From: Sciscionella sediminilitoris
GTDB lineage: Bacteria > Actinomycetota > Actinomycetes > Mycobacteriales > Pseudonocardiaceae
Assembly (NCBI RefSeq): GCF_000737195.2
Contig: NZ_JALM01000020.1
Coordinates: 62,001-126,000 of the forward strand
Direction of reading: 5' to 3'
DNA length: 64,000 nucleotides
The notes below the pieces were generated by a model, which saw only the letters and a list, made by a program, of their open reading frames with translations, had not been told where the DNA came from and did not search any database. Below are positions 24,500 to 33,063 of the stretch, piece after piece. The position numbers and the translations under genes are program-made. Position 1 is the first letter of the stretch. Each line of letters starts with the position of its first letter.

Positions 24500-25328
24500 C
24501 GGCTCCGTCTCCTCGTACCGTCTCGCCCAGCGCCGTCTCGAGCGCGCGCCGCACGGCCACCGCGTGCCGTTGCCGCTCGTATCCCTCGCTGCCGGTGTCG
24601 GTCCCGACCGCCTCGGCGAGCCGGTCCAGCGCGATCGGCCCGCCCGCGAGGACGGCCTCGGTCTCGGGCAGCCGGACGGGAACATCCCGGGCGGCACCGA
24701 GCCAGATCTCGGTTTCCCCGGGACGGACGAGGGTGATGGCCAGTGATTCGGCGAACTCGCCCGGTTTGCGGGCCAGCTTGATCATGCCCCACCGGGTGTC
24801 GGCGCGCAGCCGGGGAACCTCGACGGCGGTGATCAGCTCGTCCTCGGCCAGCGCGGTGGTGAAGAACCCGAGCAGCAGTTCCCGCACCGGAATGCGCCGG
24901 TTTCCGCGGTTCGAGCGGACCTGGACCGCGGCGCCGAGCGCGGAGAGGACGGCGGGCCACTCCGCGCTGGAATCGGAATGCGCGAGGCTTCCGGCGATCG
25001 TGCCGCGATTGCGCACCGCGCGGTAGCCGATCCCGGCCGCCGCATGGGAAAGCAGTCCGCGAGCAGGATCGGGAACGAGTCCGTCCTCGATCATCATGTG
25101 CGTGGTGACCGCCCCGTAGCGGACGCCGCTTTCCTCCTCATCGAACCGGCGCAGGGCACGGATTCCGGTGATGTCGATCAGATGCGCGGGTGCGGCGAGC
25201 CGCATGTTCAGGATCGGCAACAGGCTCTGCCCGCCACCGAGCACCTTCGCCTCGTCCAGTTCCCCGAGCAGCCCCACCGCCTCCTCGACGGAATCCGGTC
25301 GGTGGTAGGCGAATTCGGCCGGTTTCAT
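24492..25328 (-). CDS. FAD-binding subunit of a molybdenum hydroxylase (CoxM-like)
   Basis: 278-residue FAD subunit of the xanthine dehydrogenase/CO dehydrogenase medium-subunit family. The two FAD-binding loops are visible: VLGGGQSLLPILNMR (near residue 33) and RNRGTIAGSLAHSDSSAEW (near residue 105). The C-terminal CO_deh_flav_C domain follows. ATG 25328 overlaps the large-subunit stop by 4 bp. Gene order large-medium-small differs from the M-S-L order of classical CO dehydrogenase operons. Confidence 0.92.
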   Translation of the reverse strand: MKPAEFAYHRPDSVEEAVGLLGELDEAKVLGGGQSLLPILNMRLAAPAHLIDITGIRALRRFDEEESGVRYGAVTTHMMIEDGLVPDPARGLLSHAAAGIGYRAVRNRGTIAGSLAHSDSSAEWPAVLSALGAAVQVRSNRGNRRIPVRELLLGFFTTALAEDELITAVEVPRLRADTRWGMIKLARKPGEFAESLAITLVRPGETEIWLGAARDVPVRLPETEAVLAGGPIALDRLAEAVGTDTGSEGYERQRHAVAVRRALETALGETVRGDGADV

Positions 25329-27694
25329 CCCGCGACACCCGCCGTGCGCGGCTCGGCGGCGGCCTGCATGCACGCCCACACGCGCCGCGGGGTCATCGGC
25401 GTCTCGCTGATCGATGCCCCGGTCTCCCGCAGCGCATCGGTGATGGCGTTGCCGATCGCGGCGGGCGGGGCGATCGCGCCACCCTCACCCGCGCCCTTCA
25501 TGCCGAACACCGTGTTCGGCGAGGGAGTTTCCAGGTGGCCGATCCTGATCTCCGGTACCTCGCAGGCGCCGGGAAGCAGATAGTCCAGGAAACTCGTGGA
25601 TTTCGGTTGCCCTTCCGGGTCGTATTCCAGTTCCTCCAGCAGCGCGGTGCCGATGCCCTGGGCGATGCCGCCGATGATCTGCCCGTCCACCACCTGCGGG
25701 TTCACCACGGTGCCGCAGTCCTCCACGATCCCGTAGTCGAGCAACCGCACATCCCCGGTGTCCAGATCGACATCCACGACCACGGCGTGGGTGGCGTAGG
25801 TGAACGCCCCGGTCTGCACCTCGGGCCGGTAGTAATGGGTGACCTCGAGTCCGGGTGCGACACCGGGCACGTGATCCGGGGTGAACAGGAATTCCTTGGC
25901 CAGCCGGGAAAACTCGATCGAACCCGTTCTGCCGTGCACCGCACCGTCCCGCAGTTCCAGTTCCCCGGCCGGTTCGCCGAGCAGCACCGCACCGATCTCG
26001 AGGACCTTGCCGGCCAGCTCACGGGCCGCGCCGAAGGTCGCACCGCCGGCCATCACCATCGATCGCGAGGCGAAGGTGCCGTCGCCGCGCGGGGTCCGGT
26101 CGGTGTCCCCGTGCATCACGGTGATCCGCTCGACGTCCACGTCGAAGACCTCGCTGACCACCTGCGCCAGGGTGGTCTCCGAACTCTGCCCGTGACTCTT
26201 GATCCCGACGGCGAGGGTGAACGTCCCGGTCGAATCCATTGCCAGGCGGGCACTTTCCGTGCCGATCGTGATCGCCAGGCCCCGGGATGCCCATTCGATA
26301 CAGCCGTGCGCGGTCTGTTCGGTGAACGAGCCGTAGCCGATACCGATCCGGTGCCGGGCGGAACGTGGAATCGCCCGCTGGCGTTCCCGCCACTGCTCGT
26401 GACCGATCAGCGTCGCGACCCTGCGGACCGCCTCGGCGTAATCCCCGCTGTCGTAGACCTTTCCGGCGACCGAGCGATACGGCATCTGCGCGGGCGCCAC
26501 CATATTGCGCAGCCGCATGTCCTTCGGCTCGATCCCGAGTTCGTGCGCGAGATCGTCGATGGTCCGCTCGATCGCGAAGCACGCACCGGGGCGCGCCACG
26601 CCGCGATAGGGACCGGACGGGGTCTTGTTACTGGCCAGGCTCCGGGTCCGGAATCGGTAGTTGTCCAGGTGATAAGGGCCTGGGATCATCGCCGAGGACA
26701 TCGTGGCGTCCATCGTCGCGGTCCACGGATGGACCGAGTAGGCGCCGCTGTTCACCAGGATCTCCGCGTCCACCCCGAGCAGTTCGCCGTCGGCCGCGGC
26801 ATGCGCGGTGATCCGGTAGTGGTGATCGCGCGCCTGAGTGGAGGCGACCATGCCCTCCCAGCGGTCCTCGATCCACCGGATCGGATACGCGCACCGCAGC
26901 GCGATCGCGGCCAGCGTGATCTCCTCCGGATAGACCGAGCACTTGGCGCCGAAGCCACCGCCCATGTCCGGGGCGATCACCCGGACCCGGCGCCCCTCGA
27001 TACCGAGCTGCAGCGCGATCATGTCCCGGATCATGTGCGGGGTCTGGGTCGAGGACCACACGGTGAGCTGATCGGCCGAGCGGTCGTAGTAGGCCGCGAC
27101 GCCGCGCGGTTCCAGGGGAACCACGGCCTGCCGGTGCATCGTGTACTCGCGGGTGATCGACACCGCGGCCGCGCGCGCCGCCGCGTCCACATCGCCGACG
27201 GCACCGCCGGTGGTGGCGAAGACGTTGTCCGGCCAGTCCTCGTGCACCAGAGTCCGCGCCGCCAGCGCGTCGGAGAACTCGACGACCGCGGTCAACGGTT
27301 CGATATCCACGGCGATCCCGGCCGCGAGATCCTCCGCCTCGGCCCGGGACGGTGCGATCGCCAGCGCGATCGGTTCCCCAACGTAACGCACCTTGTCCCT
27401 GGCCAGATTCGGCAACGGCGCCTCGCGGAACCCGTCCAGGGTGGAGGTCGCGGTCAACGGCTGCGCCAGCGGTGCGAGCTCGGTCGCGGTCCACACGCTC
27501 CCCGGTTCTGCATCGGCGGGCGGCGCCACCGCCGACAACCGGCCGTGCGGCACCTCGCTGCGCAGGAAGGCCACCTCGCGCAGGCCCGGCAGGCGCAGAT
27601 CCGCAAGGAACGAACCGTTTCCGGACAGGTGCCGGGCGTCCTCTCGGCGCGGGACACGGGCACCGATTCCGTGCCGCCGGTGAGTGCTCCTCAT
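25325..27694 (-). CDS. Molybdopterin-binding large subunit, xanthine oxidase family (not CO dehydrogenase)
   Basis: 789-residue molybdenum hydroxylase large subunit. Ald_Xan_dh_C domain at the N-terminus (RREDARHLSGNGSFLADLRL, VRYVGEPIALAIAPSRAEAE), then the Mo-cofactor domain (DMGGGFGAKCSVYPEE, GGIAQGIGTALLEELEYD, MKGAGEGGAIAPPAAIGNA with the catalytic glutamate). The CO dehydrogenase form I active-site loop AYRCSFR is absent; the equivalent stretch is GPYRGVARPGACFAIER, so CO oxidation is unlikely and hydroxylation of an N-heterocycle or aldehyde is more probable. First gene of the leftward operon, behind the promoter/operator at 27880. AAGGAG precedes the ATG. Confidence 0.88.
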   Translation of the reverse strand: MRSTHRRHGIGARVPRREDARHLSGNGSFLADLRLPGLREVAFLRSEVPHGRLSAVAPPADAEPGSVWTATELAPLAQPLTATSTLDGFREAPLPNLARDKVRYVGEPIALAIAPSRAEAEDLAAGIAVDIEPLTAVVEFSDALAARTLVHEDWPDNVFATTGGAVGDVDAAARAAAVSITREYTMHRQAVVPLEPRGVAAYYDRSADQLTVWSSTQTPHMIRDMIALQLGIEGRRVRVIAPDMGGGFGAKCSVYPEEITLAAIALRCAYPIRWIEDRWEGMVASTQARDHHYRITAHAAADGELLGVDAEILVNSGAYSVHPWTATMDATMSSAMIPGPYHLDNYRFRTRSLASNKTPSGPYRGVARPGACFAIERTIDDLAHELGIEPKDMRLRNMVAPAQMPYRSVAGKVYDSGDYAEAVRRVATLIGHEQWRERQRAIPRSARHRIGIGYGSFTEQTAHGCIEWASRGLAITIGTESARLAMDSTGTFTLAVGIKSHGQSSETTLAQVVSEVFDVDVERITVMHGDTDRTPRGDGTFASRSMVMAGGATFGAARELAGKVLEIGAVLLGEPAGELELRDGAVHGRTGSIEFSRLAKEFLFTPDHVPGVAPGLEVTHYYRPEVQTGAFTYATHAVVVDVDLDTGDVRLLDYGIVEDCGTVVNPQVVDGQIIGGIAQGIGTALLEELEYDPEGQPKSTSFLDYLLPGACEVPEIRIGHLETPSPNTVFGMKGAGEGGAIAPPAAIGNAITDALRETGASISETPMTPRRVWACMQAAAEPRTAGVAG

Positions 27695-27879
27695 CGAGAC
27701 TCCTTCCCTGCCGCGTACGGGTCGCCCGAACGACTGGTTTGTCCTGGGAGCGGCGGGATGCGTGTGAAGGTCACGAGAACTCGGCCGCGGGCGGGCGAGT
27801 CTTCATCGGGGATGGGCGGGGATCACACCCCGGCGCCCGCGGCAGCGCCTCGGCCGTATCCGATTCCCATCACACATCG

Positions 27880-27908
27880 AATATAGAATTCTATCTTCGC
27901 CCTGGCAA
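27880..27908 (-). promoter_or_regulatory. Promoter and GntR operator of the Mo-hydroxylase operon
   Basis: On the minus strand, TTGCCA (27908-27903), a 17-nt spacer and TATATT (27885-27880) form a good promoter. The perfect palindrome ATAGAATTCTAT (27883-27894) occupies the spacer and enters the -10. The same core recurs at 28702-28713, upstream of the LLM gene on the other side of the FCD-GntR gene. Binding there would block RNA polymerase. The region between this promoter and the ATG (27694) has no supported gene. Confidence 0.8.
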
Positions 27909-27921
27909 GGGGTTCGCTGAT

Positions 27922-28614
27922 CTAGGTGGTCGATTCGAGGTAGCGCAGCGCTCCGGAAAGGCTCGCATCCAGGTGCCGGTGCAGCACCTCGACGGCCCCG
28001 TCCGGGTCGTTGGCCTCGATCCGCTCGACGAGCTGCTCGTGCTCACTGGCCGCGTCCGCCTGCCGCCGCCGGTTGGGCAGGCTGTTCATCACGTACCGCT
28101 CGCAGGTGTTCCAGAGCATGCACAGATGGCGCTGCAGCACACCGTCCCCCGCGGCGCGGAACAGCGCGAAGTGGAATTCGCGGTGCGCGTGCAGCATCTC
28201 GACCGAGGTCTGGGGAACCTTGCGCTTGGCGAGATCGCGCATCTGGGTCAGCCAGTAGCGCATGGCCCGCACGATCTCCTCGTCCCCGGATTCGGCGCAG
28301 CGGCGGGTCGCGATGGGTTCGATGGCGTGCAGGATCTCGAAGGTGTCCCGCAGGTCGGTGACCCGGAGCTCGCGCACCACGGTGCCGCGCCGGGGCAGAT
28401 TGTCCACCAGCGATTCGGCCTCCAGTTCGCGAACCGCCTCGCGCAGCGGAACCCGGCTGACCCCCAGCTCATCGGCCAGTTCGTAGACCGGGACCTTCTG
28501 TCCGGGCCGCAGTTCGCCGAGCACGATGCGGTTGCGGATCACCTCGGTCACGAAGTCCGTGGTGGTCCCCGGTGCCTTGGAGCCCGGAATCCCCGGAATT
28601 GCCTGCGTGGTCAC
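27922..28614 (-). CDS. GntR-family (FCD) transcriptional regulator
   Basis: 230-residue GntR regulator. Winged HTH at residues 17-85 (ADELGVSRVPLREAVRELEA is the recognition region), then the helical FCD domain with ligand/metal residues (HREFHFALFRAAGD, SEHEQLVERIEAND, HRHLDASL). It lies between the leftward Mo-hydroxylase operon and the rightward LLM operon, and identical palindromes sit at both promoters and beside its own start. It is therefore very likely an autoregulated repressor of both operons, released by a pathway intermediate. Distinct from the GntR protein at 3962. Confidence 0.9.
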   Translation of the reverse strand: MTTQAIPGIPGSKAPGTTTDFVTEVIRNRIVLGELRPGQKVPVYELADELGVSRVPLREAVRELEAESLVDNLPRRGTVVRELRVTDLRDTFEILHAIEPIATRRCAESGDEEIVRAMRYWLTQMRDLAKRKVPQTSVEMLHAHREFHFALFRAAGDGVLQRHLCMLWNTCERYVMNSLPNRRRQADAASEHEQLVERIEANDPDGAVEVLHRHLDASLSGALRYLESTT

Positions 28615-28690
28615 CTCGTCGCGCCTCCTGTAGCCAGCGTACCGCCCGCTCGCCCGATCCGCGCCTCGGCCGCGAATCCGATCGGCGGGG

Positions 28691-28720
28691 TTGTGTAGCA
28701 GATAGAATTCTATCTACAGT
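28691..28720. promoter_or_regulatory. Promoter and GntR operator of the LLM-amidase operon
   Basis: The 14-bp perfect palindrome GATAGAATTCTATC (28701-28714) sits between a -35-like TTGTGT (28691-28696) and a -10-like TACAGT (28715-28720), spacing 18, reading toward the LLM gene (ATG 28742). It also lies 87-100 bp upstream of the divergent GntR start, so it can serve autoregulation. The core is identical to the site at 27883. Confidence 0.8.
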
Positions 28721-28741
28721 TTACCGCGGAGGTGGTCGACC

Positions 28742-29743
28742 ATGGCGGTCAAGATCGGTATCTGGGTTCCCTCGTACGCATGGCAGCCGAGCACGGGAGA
28801 GGATCAGCGCCGGCGGGTGCACCGGCTCAAGGAATACATTCTGCGCTGTGAACAGCTCGGCTTCGACATCTGGGACATCGACCATCTGCTGACCGCACCC
28901 GGGCTCTACGGCAATGCGTGGCTGGAACCGTTGTCGGTGCTGACCTATGCCTCGGCGCTCACCGAACAGGCGATGCTGGGCACCGGGATCCTGGTACTTC
29001 CGCTGCGCCATCCGGTGCTGCTCGCCAAGGAGATCGCCACCATGGCGCAGTTGTCCAACGACCGCTACATCTTCGGTGTGGGCCCCGGCTGGGACCCGAA
29101 GGAGTTCGAATCGGTCGGTACGCACATCTCCGAACGCGGGCGGCGCACCGACGAGATCATCGCCGCGGTGCAGGAACTGCTCAGCAAGGAGTCGGCGAGC
29201 TTCGACGGGGAGTTCTACTCGTTCCACGATGTGACGATCGAGCCGCGGCCCGCCGAACTGCCCCAGATCTGGGTGTCCGGGGGCAGCCGGGTACCGGATC
29301 CGAACTTCCACGACCGGGATTCGATGCCGAAGTCGGTGCTGAACCGGATCGCGAAATCCGATGCCTGGCTCTCCCGCTGTTCCGGCACCCAGGACCGGCT
29401 GCTCCGCGATTGGCGCACGGTCGGCGATCATCTGGAATCCCTTGGCAAACCACGGGATTCCGTGCGGTTCGCGCACTGCAACTTCATCCAGCTCAGCCCG
29501 GGGCAGACCAGGGAGCGGGCGCTCGAACAGCAGCACGAGCACGCGGTGCGCGCGTTCGGCACCCACCGCAGCTACGAGCATCTGCAGGAGTGCTACCTGC
29601 TCGGTGATCTCGATCATCAGCTGGGCAGGCTGTCCGAACTGGCCGAACACGGCATGGACTACGTGGTGCTCGGCCCGCTCACCGATGATCTCGAACAGCT
29701 CGACATGATCGCCGAGCACATCCGGCCCGCACTCGGCGACTGA
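28742..29743 (+). CDS. LLM-class flavin-dependent oxidoreductase
   Basis: 333-residue luciferase-like monooxygenase with a TIM-barrel fold. N-terminal VKIGIWVPSY, ILVLPLRHPVLLAKEIATMA, FGVGPGWDPKEFESVG and ELPQIWVSGG are typical of the LLM family, which use reduced FMN or F420. Members such as RutA oxidise ring C-N bonds. The GCGGAGGT ribosome binding site and the GntR operator precede it. It opens a rightward operon with a nitrilase-type hydrolase 12 bp downstream, compatible with oxidative ring opening followed by amide hydrolysis. Cofactor and substrate cannot be read from sequence alone. Confidence 0.87.
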   Translation: MAVKIGIWVPSYAWQPSTGEDQRRRVHRLKEYILRCEQLGFDIWDIDHLLTAPGLYGNAWLEPLSVLTYASALTEQAMLGTGILVLPLRHPVLLAKEIATMAQLSNDRYIFGVGPGWDPKEFESVGTHISERGRRTDEIIAAVQELLSKESASFDGEFYSFHDVTIEPRPAELPQIWVSGGSRVPDPNFHDRDSMPKSVLNRIAKSDAWLSRCSGTQDRLLRDWRTVGDHLESLGKPRDSVRFAHCNFIQLSPGQTRERALEQQHEHAVRAFGTHRSYEHLQECYLLGDLDHQLGRLSELAEHGMDYVVLGPLTDDLEQLDMIAEHIRPALGD

Positions 29744-29755
29744 GCGGACGAGACG

Positions 29756-30544
29756 ATGCGCGCCGCGGCCATTCAGCTCTCGGTCACCGATGACCAGTCA
29801 CCGTCCGCCCGCAGGGATGCGGTAGCCGAAGCCGTGCGCGCGGAGGCCCGGCGCGGGGCGGAACTGGTGCTGTTACCGGAAATGTGGTTGCCCGGCTTCT
29901 TCGGTTTCGACTCCTACGCGGCACTCGCCGAACCGCTGGACGGGCCCACCGCCCGGTTGCTCGGCGAGCTGGCCGCGGAGTGCGGAATCCGTTGCTGCGC
30001 GGGCAGTATCGTGGAGCGGGCTCCCGAGGGCCTGTACAACACCGCGCTGCTGTTCGACCGGGACGGATCGCTCGCGGCCCGGTACCGCAAGATCCATCTC
30101 TTCGGTTACGGCTCGCGGGAACGTGCCCTGCTCACCCGCGGGTCCGAGGTGGTCACCTGCGAGCTCGGCGGTATCCGCTTCGGCATCTCCACCTGTTACG
30201 ACCTGCGGTTCCCCGAGCTCTACCGGGCCGCTGCCGAGCAGGGTGCGGAGTGCTTCCTCGTCGTCGCGGCCTGGCCGTTCCCCCGGCTGGATGCGTGGCG
30301 CTGCCTCGCGCGCGCCAGGGCGATCGAGAACCAGGCGGGGCTGCTCGGCTGCAATACCGCCGGACGCCAGGGATCCGGTGTCTTCGCCGGCAGTTCGCTC
30401 GCCTTCGACGCGTGGGGAACCCCGCTCGGTGAGCTCGACGACCGGCCGGGCGTGCTGCGCGTCGAACTCGAACCGGAGCGGATTCGCGCCGCACGCCGGG
30501 AATTCACCGCGCTCGACGACCGGGTGCTGAACAGGTTGGGATGA
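29756..30544 (+). CDS. Carbon-nitrogen hydrolase (nitrilase superfamily amidase)
   Basis: 262-residue nitrilase-superfamily amidohydrolase. The catalytic triad is clear: Glu42 in LLPEMWLPG, Lys112 in YRKIHLFGYG and Cys147 in ISTCYDLRFPE. The architecture is a single alpha-beta-beta-alpha domain and the length suits omega-amidase or carbamoylase-type enzymes. It should hydrolyse a linear amide or carbamoyl compound to acid plus ammonia. It overlaps the next gene by 4 bp (ATGA), so it is firmly part of the LLM operon. Confidence 0.9.
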   Translation: MRAAAIQLSVTDDQSPSARRDAVAEAVRAEARRGAELVLLPEMWLPGFFGFDSYAALAEPLDGPTARLLGELAAECGIRCCAGSIVERAPEGLYNTALLFDRDGSLAARYRKIHLFGYGSRERALLTRGSEVVTCELGGIRFGISTCYDLRFPELYRAAAEQGAECFLVVAAWPFPRLDAWRCLARARAIENQAGLLGCNTAGRQGSGVFAGSSLAFDAWGTPLGELDDRPGVLRVELEPERIRAARREFTALDDRVLNRLG

Positions 30545-31233
30545 CGGAAATGCACTACACGCTCGAGACCAAGGACGAACGGCGCGAGGTGCGGCTGCGG
30601 CCCGAACTGTTGTTGCTGGCGGGATACACCGGAAGGGACACCGCCGCGGTCGCCGCGCACATCGAGGAACTCGCCGGTCACGGTATCGCGCCGCCGCAAC
30701 GGGTTCCTTCGGTGTTCGCGGTCTCCGGAAACCGGCTGACGACCGCGGACCGGATCGAGGTCATCGGCGACCGGACCGCAGGCGAGGCCGAATTCGTGCT
30801 GTTCGAGACGGACGGTGCGGTGCTGGTCGGCGTCGCCTCGGACCACACCGACCGGGAACTCGAGGCGAGCAGCGTGGTGAAAGCCAAGCAGGCCTGCGAG
30901 AAACCGGTCGGTGCCACCCTGTGGCCTTTGTCCGAACTCGAAGGGCACTGGGACGAACTGCTGCTGCGCGCGCAGGTACGCACCGACAAGGGCTGGCAGT
31001 CCTATCAGGACGGTGTGCTCGCCGAGATGCTCGCACCACGGGCACTGCTCGCGGAGGTCGGCGGGCGGGTCGGCGACACCGCGCCACATGCGGTGTTCTC
31101 CGGCACGATCCCGATCATCGGCGGCGAGTTCGGTTACGGGGACGGATTTCGCGTCACGCTCGAGGATCCGGTACTCGGCCGCGCACTGCACTGCGCGTAC
31201 GGAATTCGCGCACTGCCCGAAACGAGTCTGTGA
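30541..31233 (+). CDS. DUF2848 family protein (fumarylacetoacetate hydrolase-like)
   Basis: 230-residue DUF2848 protein. The family pattern is visible: SDHTDRELEASSVVKAKQAC, LWPLSELEGHWDELLLRAQV, WQSYQDGVLAEMLAPRALL and FSGTIPIIGGEFGYGDGF. DUF2848 proteins are distantly related to the fumarylacetoacetate hydrolase fold and have no firmly assigned reaction to my knowledge. They tend to accompany amidases and MFS transporters in catabolic operons. Here it could cleave or isomerise the carbon skeleton produced by the upstream monooxygenase and amidase. Start overlaps the amidase stop; a second ATG 9 bp later is possible. Confidence 0.82.
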   Translation: MTEMHYTLETKDERREVRLRPELLLLAGYTGRDTAAVAAHIEELAGHGIAPPQRVPSVFAVSGNRLTTADRIEVIGDRTAGEAEFVLFETDGAVLVGVASDHTDRELEASSVVKAKQACEKPVGATLWPLSELEGHWDELLLRAQVRTDKGWQSYQDGVLAEMLAPRALLAEVGGRVGDTAPHAVFSGTIPIIGGEFGYGDGFRVTLEDPVLGRALHCAYGIRALPETSL

Positions 31234-31256
31234 GAACCAAGAGAAAGGGAAGGCAC

Positions 31257-31610
31257 ATGCCGAAACCAGAGATGGAATTCTGGGACCCGTTCCTCGCGGA
31301 GGAATCGAACTGGACCCCGATCGACGGGGTGCCCGGTCTCGCGGAATTCGTGCTCGCCAAGGATGAGCGGACCGGTTCGGTCACCCGGCTGCTGCGGTTC
31401 GACCCCGGCTGCGACTCCAGCCCGATGGGCGTGCAACGGCACGATTTCTGGGAAGAAGTGCTCATCTACTCCGGCGCGATCCACGACACCACGCTGGGCA
31501 CCACGTTCAGCGCCGGCCAGTACGCCTGTCGCCCGCCCGGGATGGCGCACGGTCCGTGGCTGGCGCCGCAGGGGTGTGTCACGTTCGAGGTCCGTACCGT
31601 CGAACGCTGA
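31257..31610 (+). CDS. Small cupin-domain protein
   Basis: 117-residue single cupin. The first half carries RLLRFDPGCDSSPMGVQRHDFWEEVLIYSG, with His and Glu residues in metal-ligand positions, and the second half carries CRPPGMAHGPWLAP with the C-terminal His. It resembles ChrR/anti-sigma-type and dioxygenase-type cupins. The role in the pathway could be an isomerase, a dioxygenase or a sensor. GGGAAGG precedes the ATG. It lies 23 bp after DUF2848, before the transporter. Confidence 0.75.
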   Translation: MPKPEMEFWDPFLAEESNWTPIDGVPGLAEFVLAKDERTGSVTRLLRFDPGCDSSPMGVQRHDFWEEVLIYSGAIHDTTLGTTFSAGQYACRPPGMAHGPWLAPQGCVTFEVRTVER

Positions 31611-31695
31611 CCGATTCCCCGGCACACCAAGGAAAGGAGGCGTCCGCGGCAGCACGATCGGCATCATCGATGACACACTGATAGGAGCTCCGATC

Positions 31696-33063
31696 ATGGA
31701 CCGGACTCAGCTCGGACAATCGGCTCCACCTGCCACCGGCCAGCGACCTACCAGGATGTCGGCACAGGCCCGGCGGGCCACCCACGCCGCGTTCTTCGGC
31801 TTCGGCGTGGACTACTTCGACATCTATCTTCCCGTTGTGGCGCTCGCTCCCGCCATTCACTACTTCCAGCCCGCGGGCATTCCGGCCTCGGTGGAGACAA
31901 CCCTGTTCTACCTGACCTTCGCCGCCACCCTGCTCGGCCGCCCCATCGGCTCGGTGATCTTCGGCGGGATCAGCGACCGGATCGGGCGCCGCAAGGCAAC
32001 CCTCATCGCGGTCGCCGGATTCACCGTGTGCACCCTGCTGATGGCCGCACTGCCCGGCTATGCGCAATGGGGTTACGGCGGCATCGTCTGCCTGCTCGTG
32101 CTGCGCCTTGTCGGTGGCACCTTCATGGGCGGCGAGTACACCAGCGCCAACCCACTGGCCCTGGAATCTTGCCCACCGGCACGGCGCGGGATCGTCGGCG
32201 CCTACATCGGCGGCGCCTACCCCATCGGGTACATCGCCATCTCCGCGGTCACCCTGCCGTTGCTGAACTTCCTGCCCGGCGGGGACACCGGATCCGCCTA
32301 CCAGTCCTGGGGCTGGCGGATTCCGTTCCTGATCGGCGGGCTGCTCGGGGTCGTGTTCTTCGTGTTCTTCCACCGCTCCATCCACGAATCCGAGCAGTGG
32401 CGATCCGTGGCGGTCCGGGAAAAGAGCGAGCAGAAGCACGCGCCGCTGCGCGAACTGGTGCGCGATCGGGGCATCCGCCGCAGGCTGGTGCAGACGATGC
32501 TGCTGATGACCGGGCTGTGGTTCGCGGTCCAGTCCATCATCTCCCCCGCATCCGGCCTGCTGATCAGTTATCTCGGTCAGGATGCCAATGCCGTGACGAC
32601 GGCCCTGCTGCTGGCGAACATCGCGCTGTTCCTCGGTTATCTCGGTTTCGGGTACCTCGGGCAGCGCTATGGGCGCAGGCGGATGCTGATCCTCTGCGGG
32701 TGCGGGACCGTCGTCGTATCGGTACCGTCCTTCCTCGCGATGCTGCTCATCCTGGGCCATGGCGGGAGTTTCGCCCTCGCGATGGTGCTGTACACGGTCA
32801 GCCTCGTGGTGGCGATCTCGCCGTTCGGGATCGCCACCGTTTACCTGATCGAGGCCTTTCCCACCAGGATCCGCGCTTCCGGTTACGGGGTTGCCTACAG
32901 TGTCTCGCTCGTCATCCCGTCCTTCTACAGCTTCTACATGCTCGGCCTGAGTTCGGTCCTGCCGTACGTGTACACGCCGCTGGTGCTGATCGGGATCGGC
33001 GGGATCCTCACCGCGCTCGGCGCGAAGACCGGCTCAGCCAAGGGCGGTGAGTGCCGAACCTAG
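31696..33063 (+). CDS. MFS transporter, metabolite:proton symporter type
   Basis: 455-residue transporter with 12 predicted helices. The GGISDRIGRRKATLIA loop between TM2 and TM3 and ESCPPARRGIVGAYIG after TM4 mark the metabolite:H+ symporter group (ShiA/ProP/benzoate-like carriers). ATG 31696 follows TAGGAG; the longer open frame overlaps the cupin gene and is not used. It closes the LLM operon and presumably imports the compound or an acidic intermediate. Its last 30 bp overlap the convergent aminotransferase gene. Confidence 0.85.
   Translation: MDRTQLGQSAPPATGQRPTRMSAQARRATHAAFFGFGVDYFDIYLPVVALAPAIHYFQPAGIPASVETTLFYLTFAATLLGRPIGSVIFGGISDRIGRRKATLIAVAGFTVCTLLMAALPGYAQWGYGGIVCLLVLRLVGGTFMGGEYTSANPLALESCPPARRGIVGAYIGGAYPIGYIAISAVTLPLLNFLPGGDTGSAYQSWGWRIPFLIGGLLGVVFFVFFHRSIHESEQWRSVAVREKSEQKHAPLRELVRDRGIRRRLVQTMLLMTGLWFAVQSIISPASGLLISYLGQDANAVTTALLLANIALFLGYLGFGYLGQRYGRRRMLILCGCGTVVVSVPSFLAMLLILGHGGSFALAMVLYTVSLVVAISPFGIATVYLIEAFPTRIRASGYGVAYSVSLVIPSFYSFYMLGLSSVLPYVYTPLVLIGIGGILTALGAKTGSAKGGECRT

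Noticed and set aside
25325-27694. Annotating the Mo enzyme as aerobic carbon monoxide dehydrogenase because of the CoxG-, CoxM- and CoxS-like partners
   Set aside because: The AYRCSFR active-site loop of form I CO dehydrogenase is absent (GPYRGVARPG instead), and the operon is tied to an LLM/amidase arm.
25190-27886. 898-codon rightward open frame
   Set aside because: Antisense shadow of the Mo-hydroxylase large-subunit gene; no recognisable domain.
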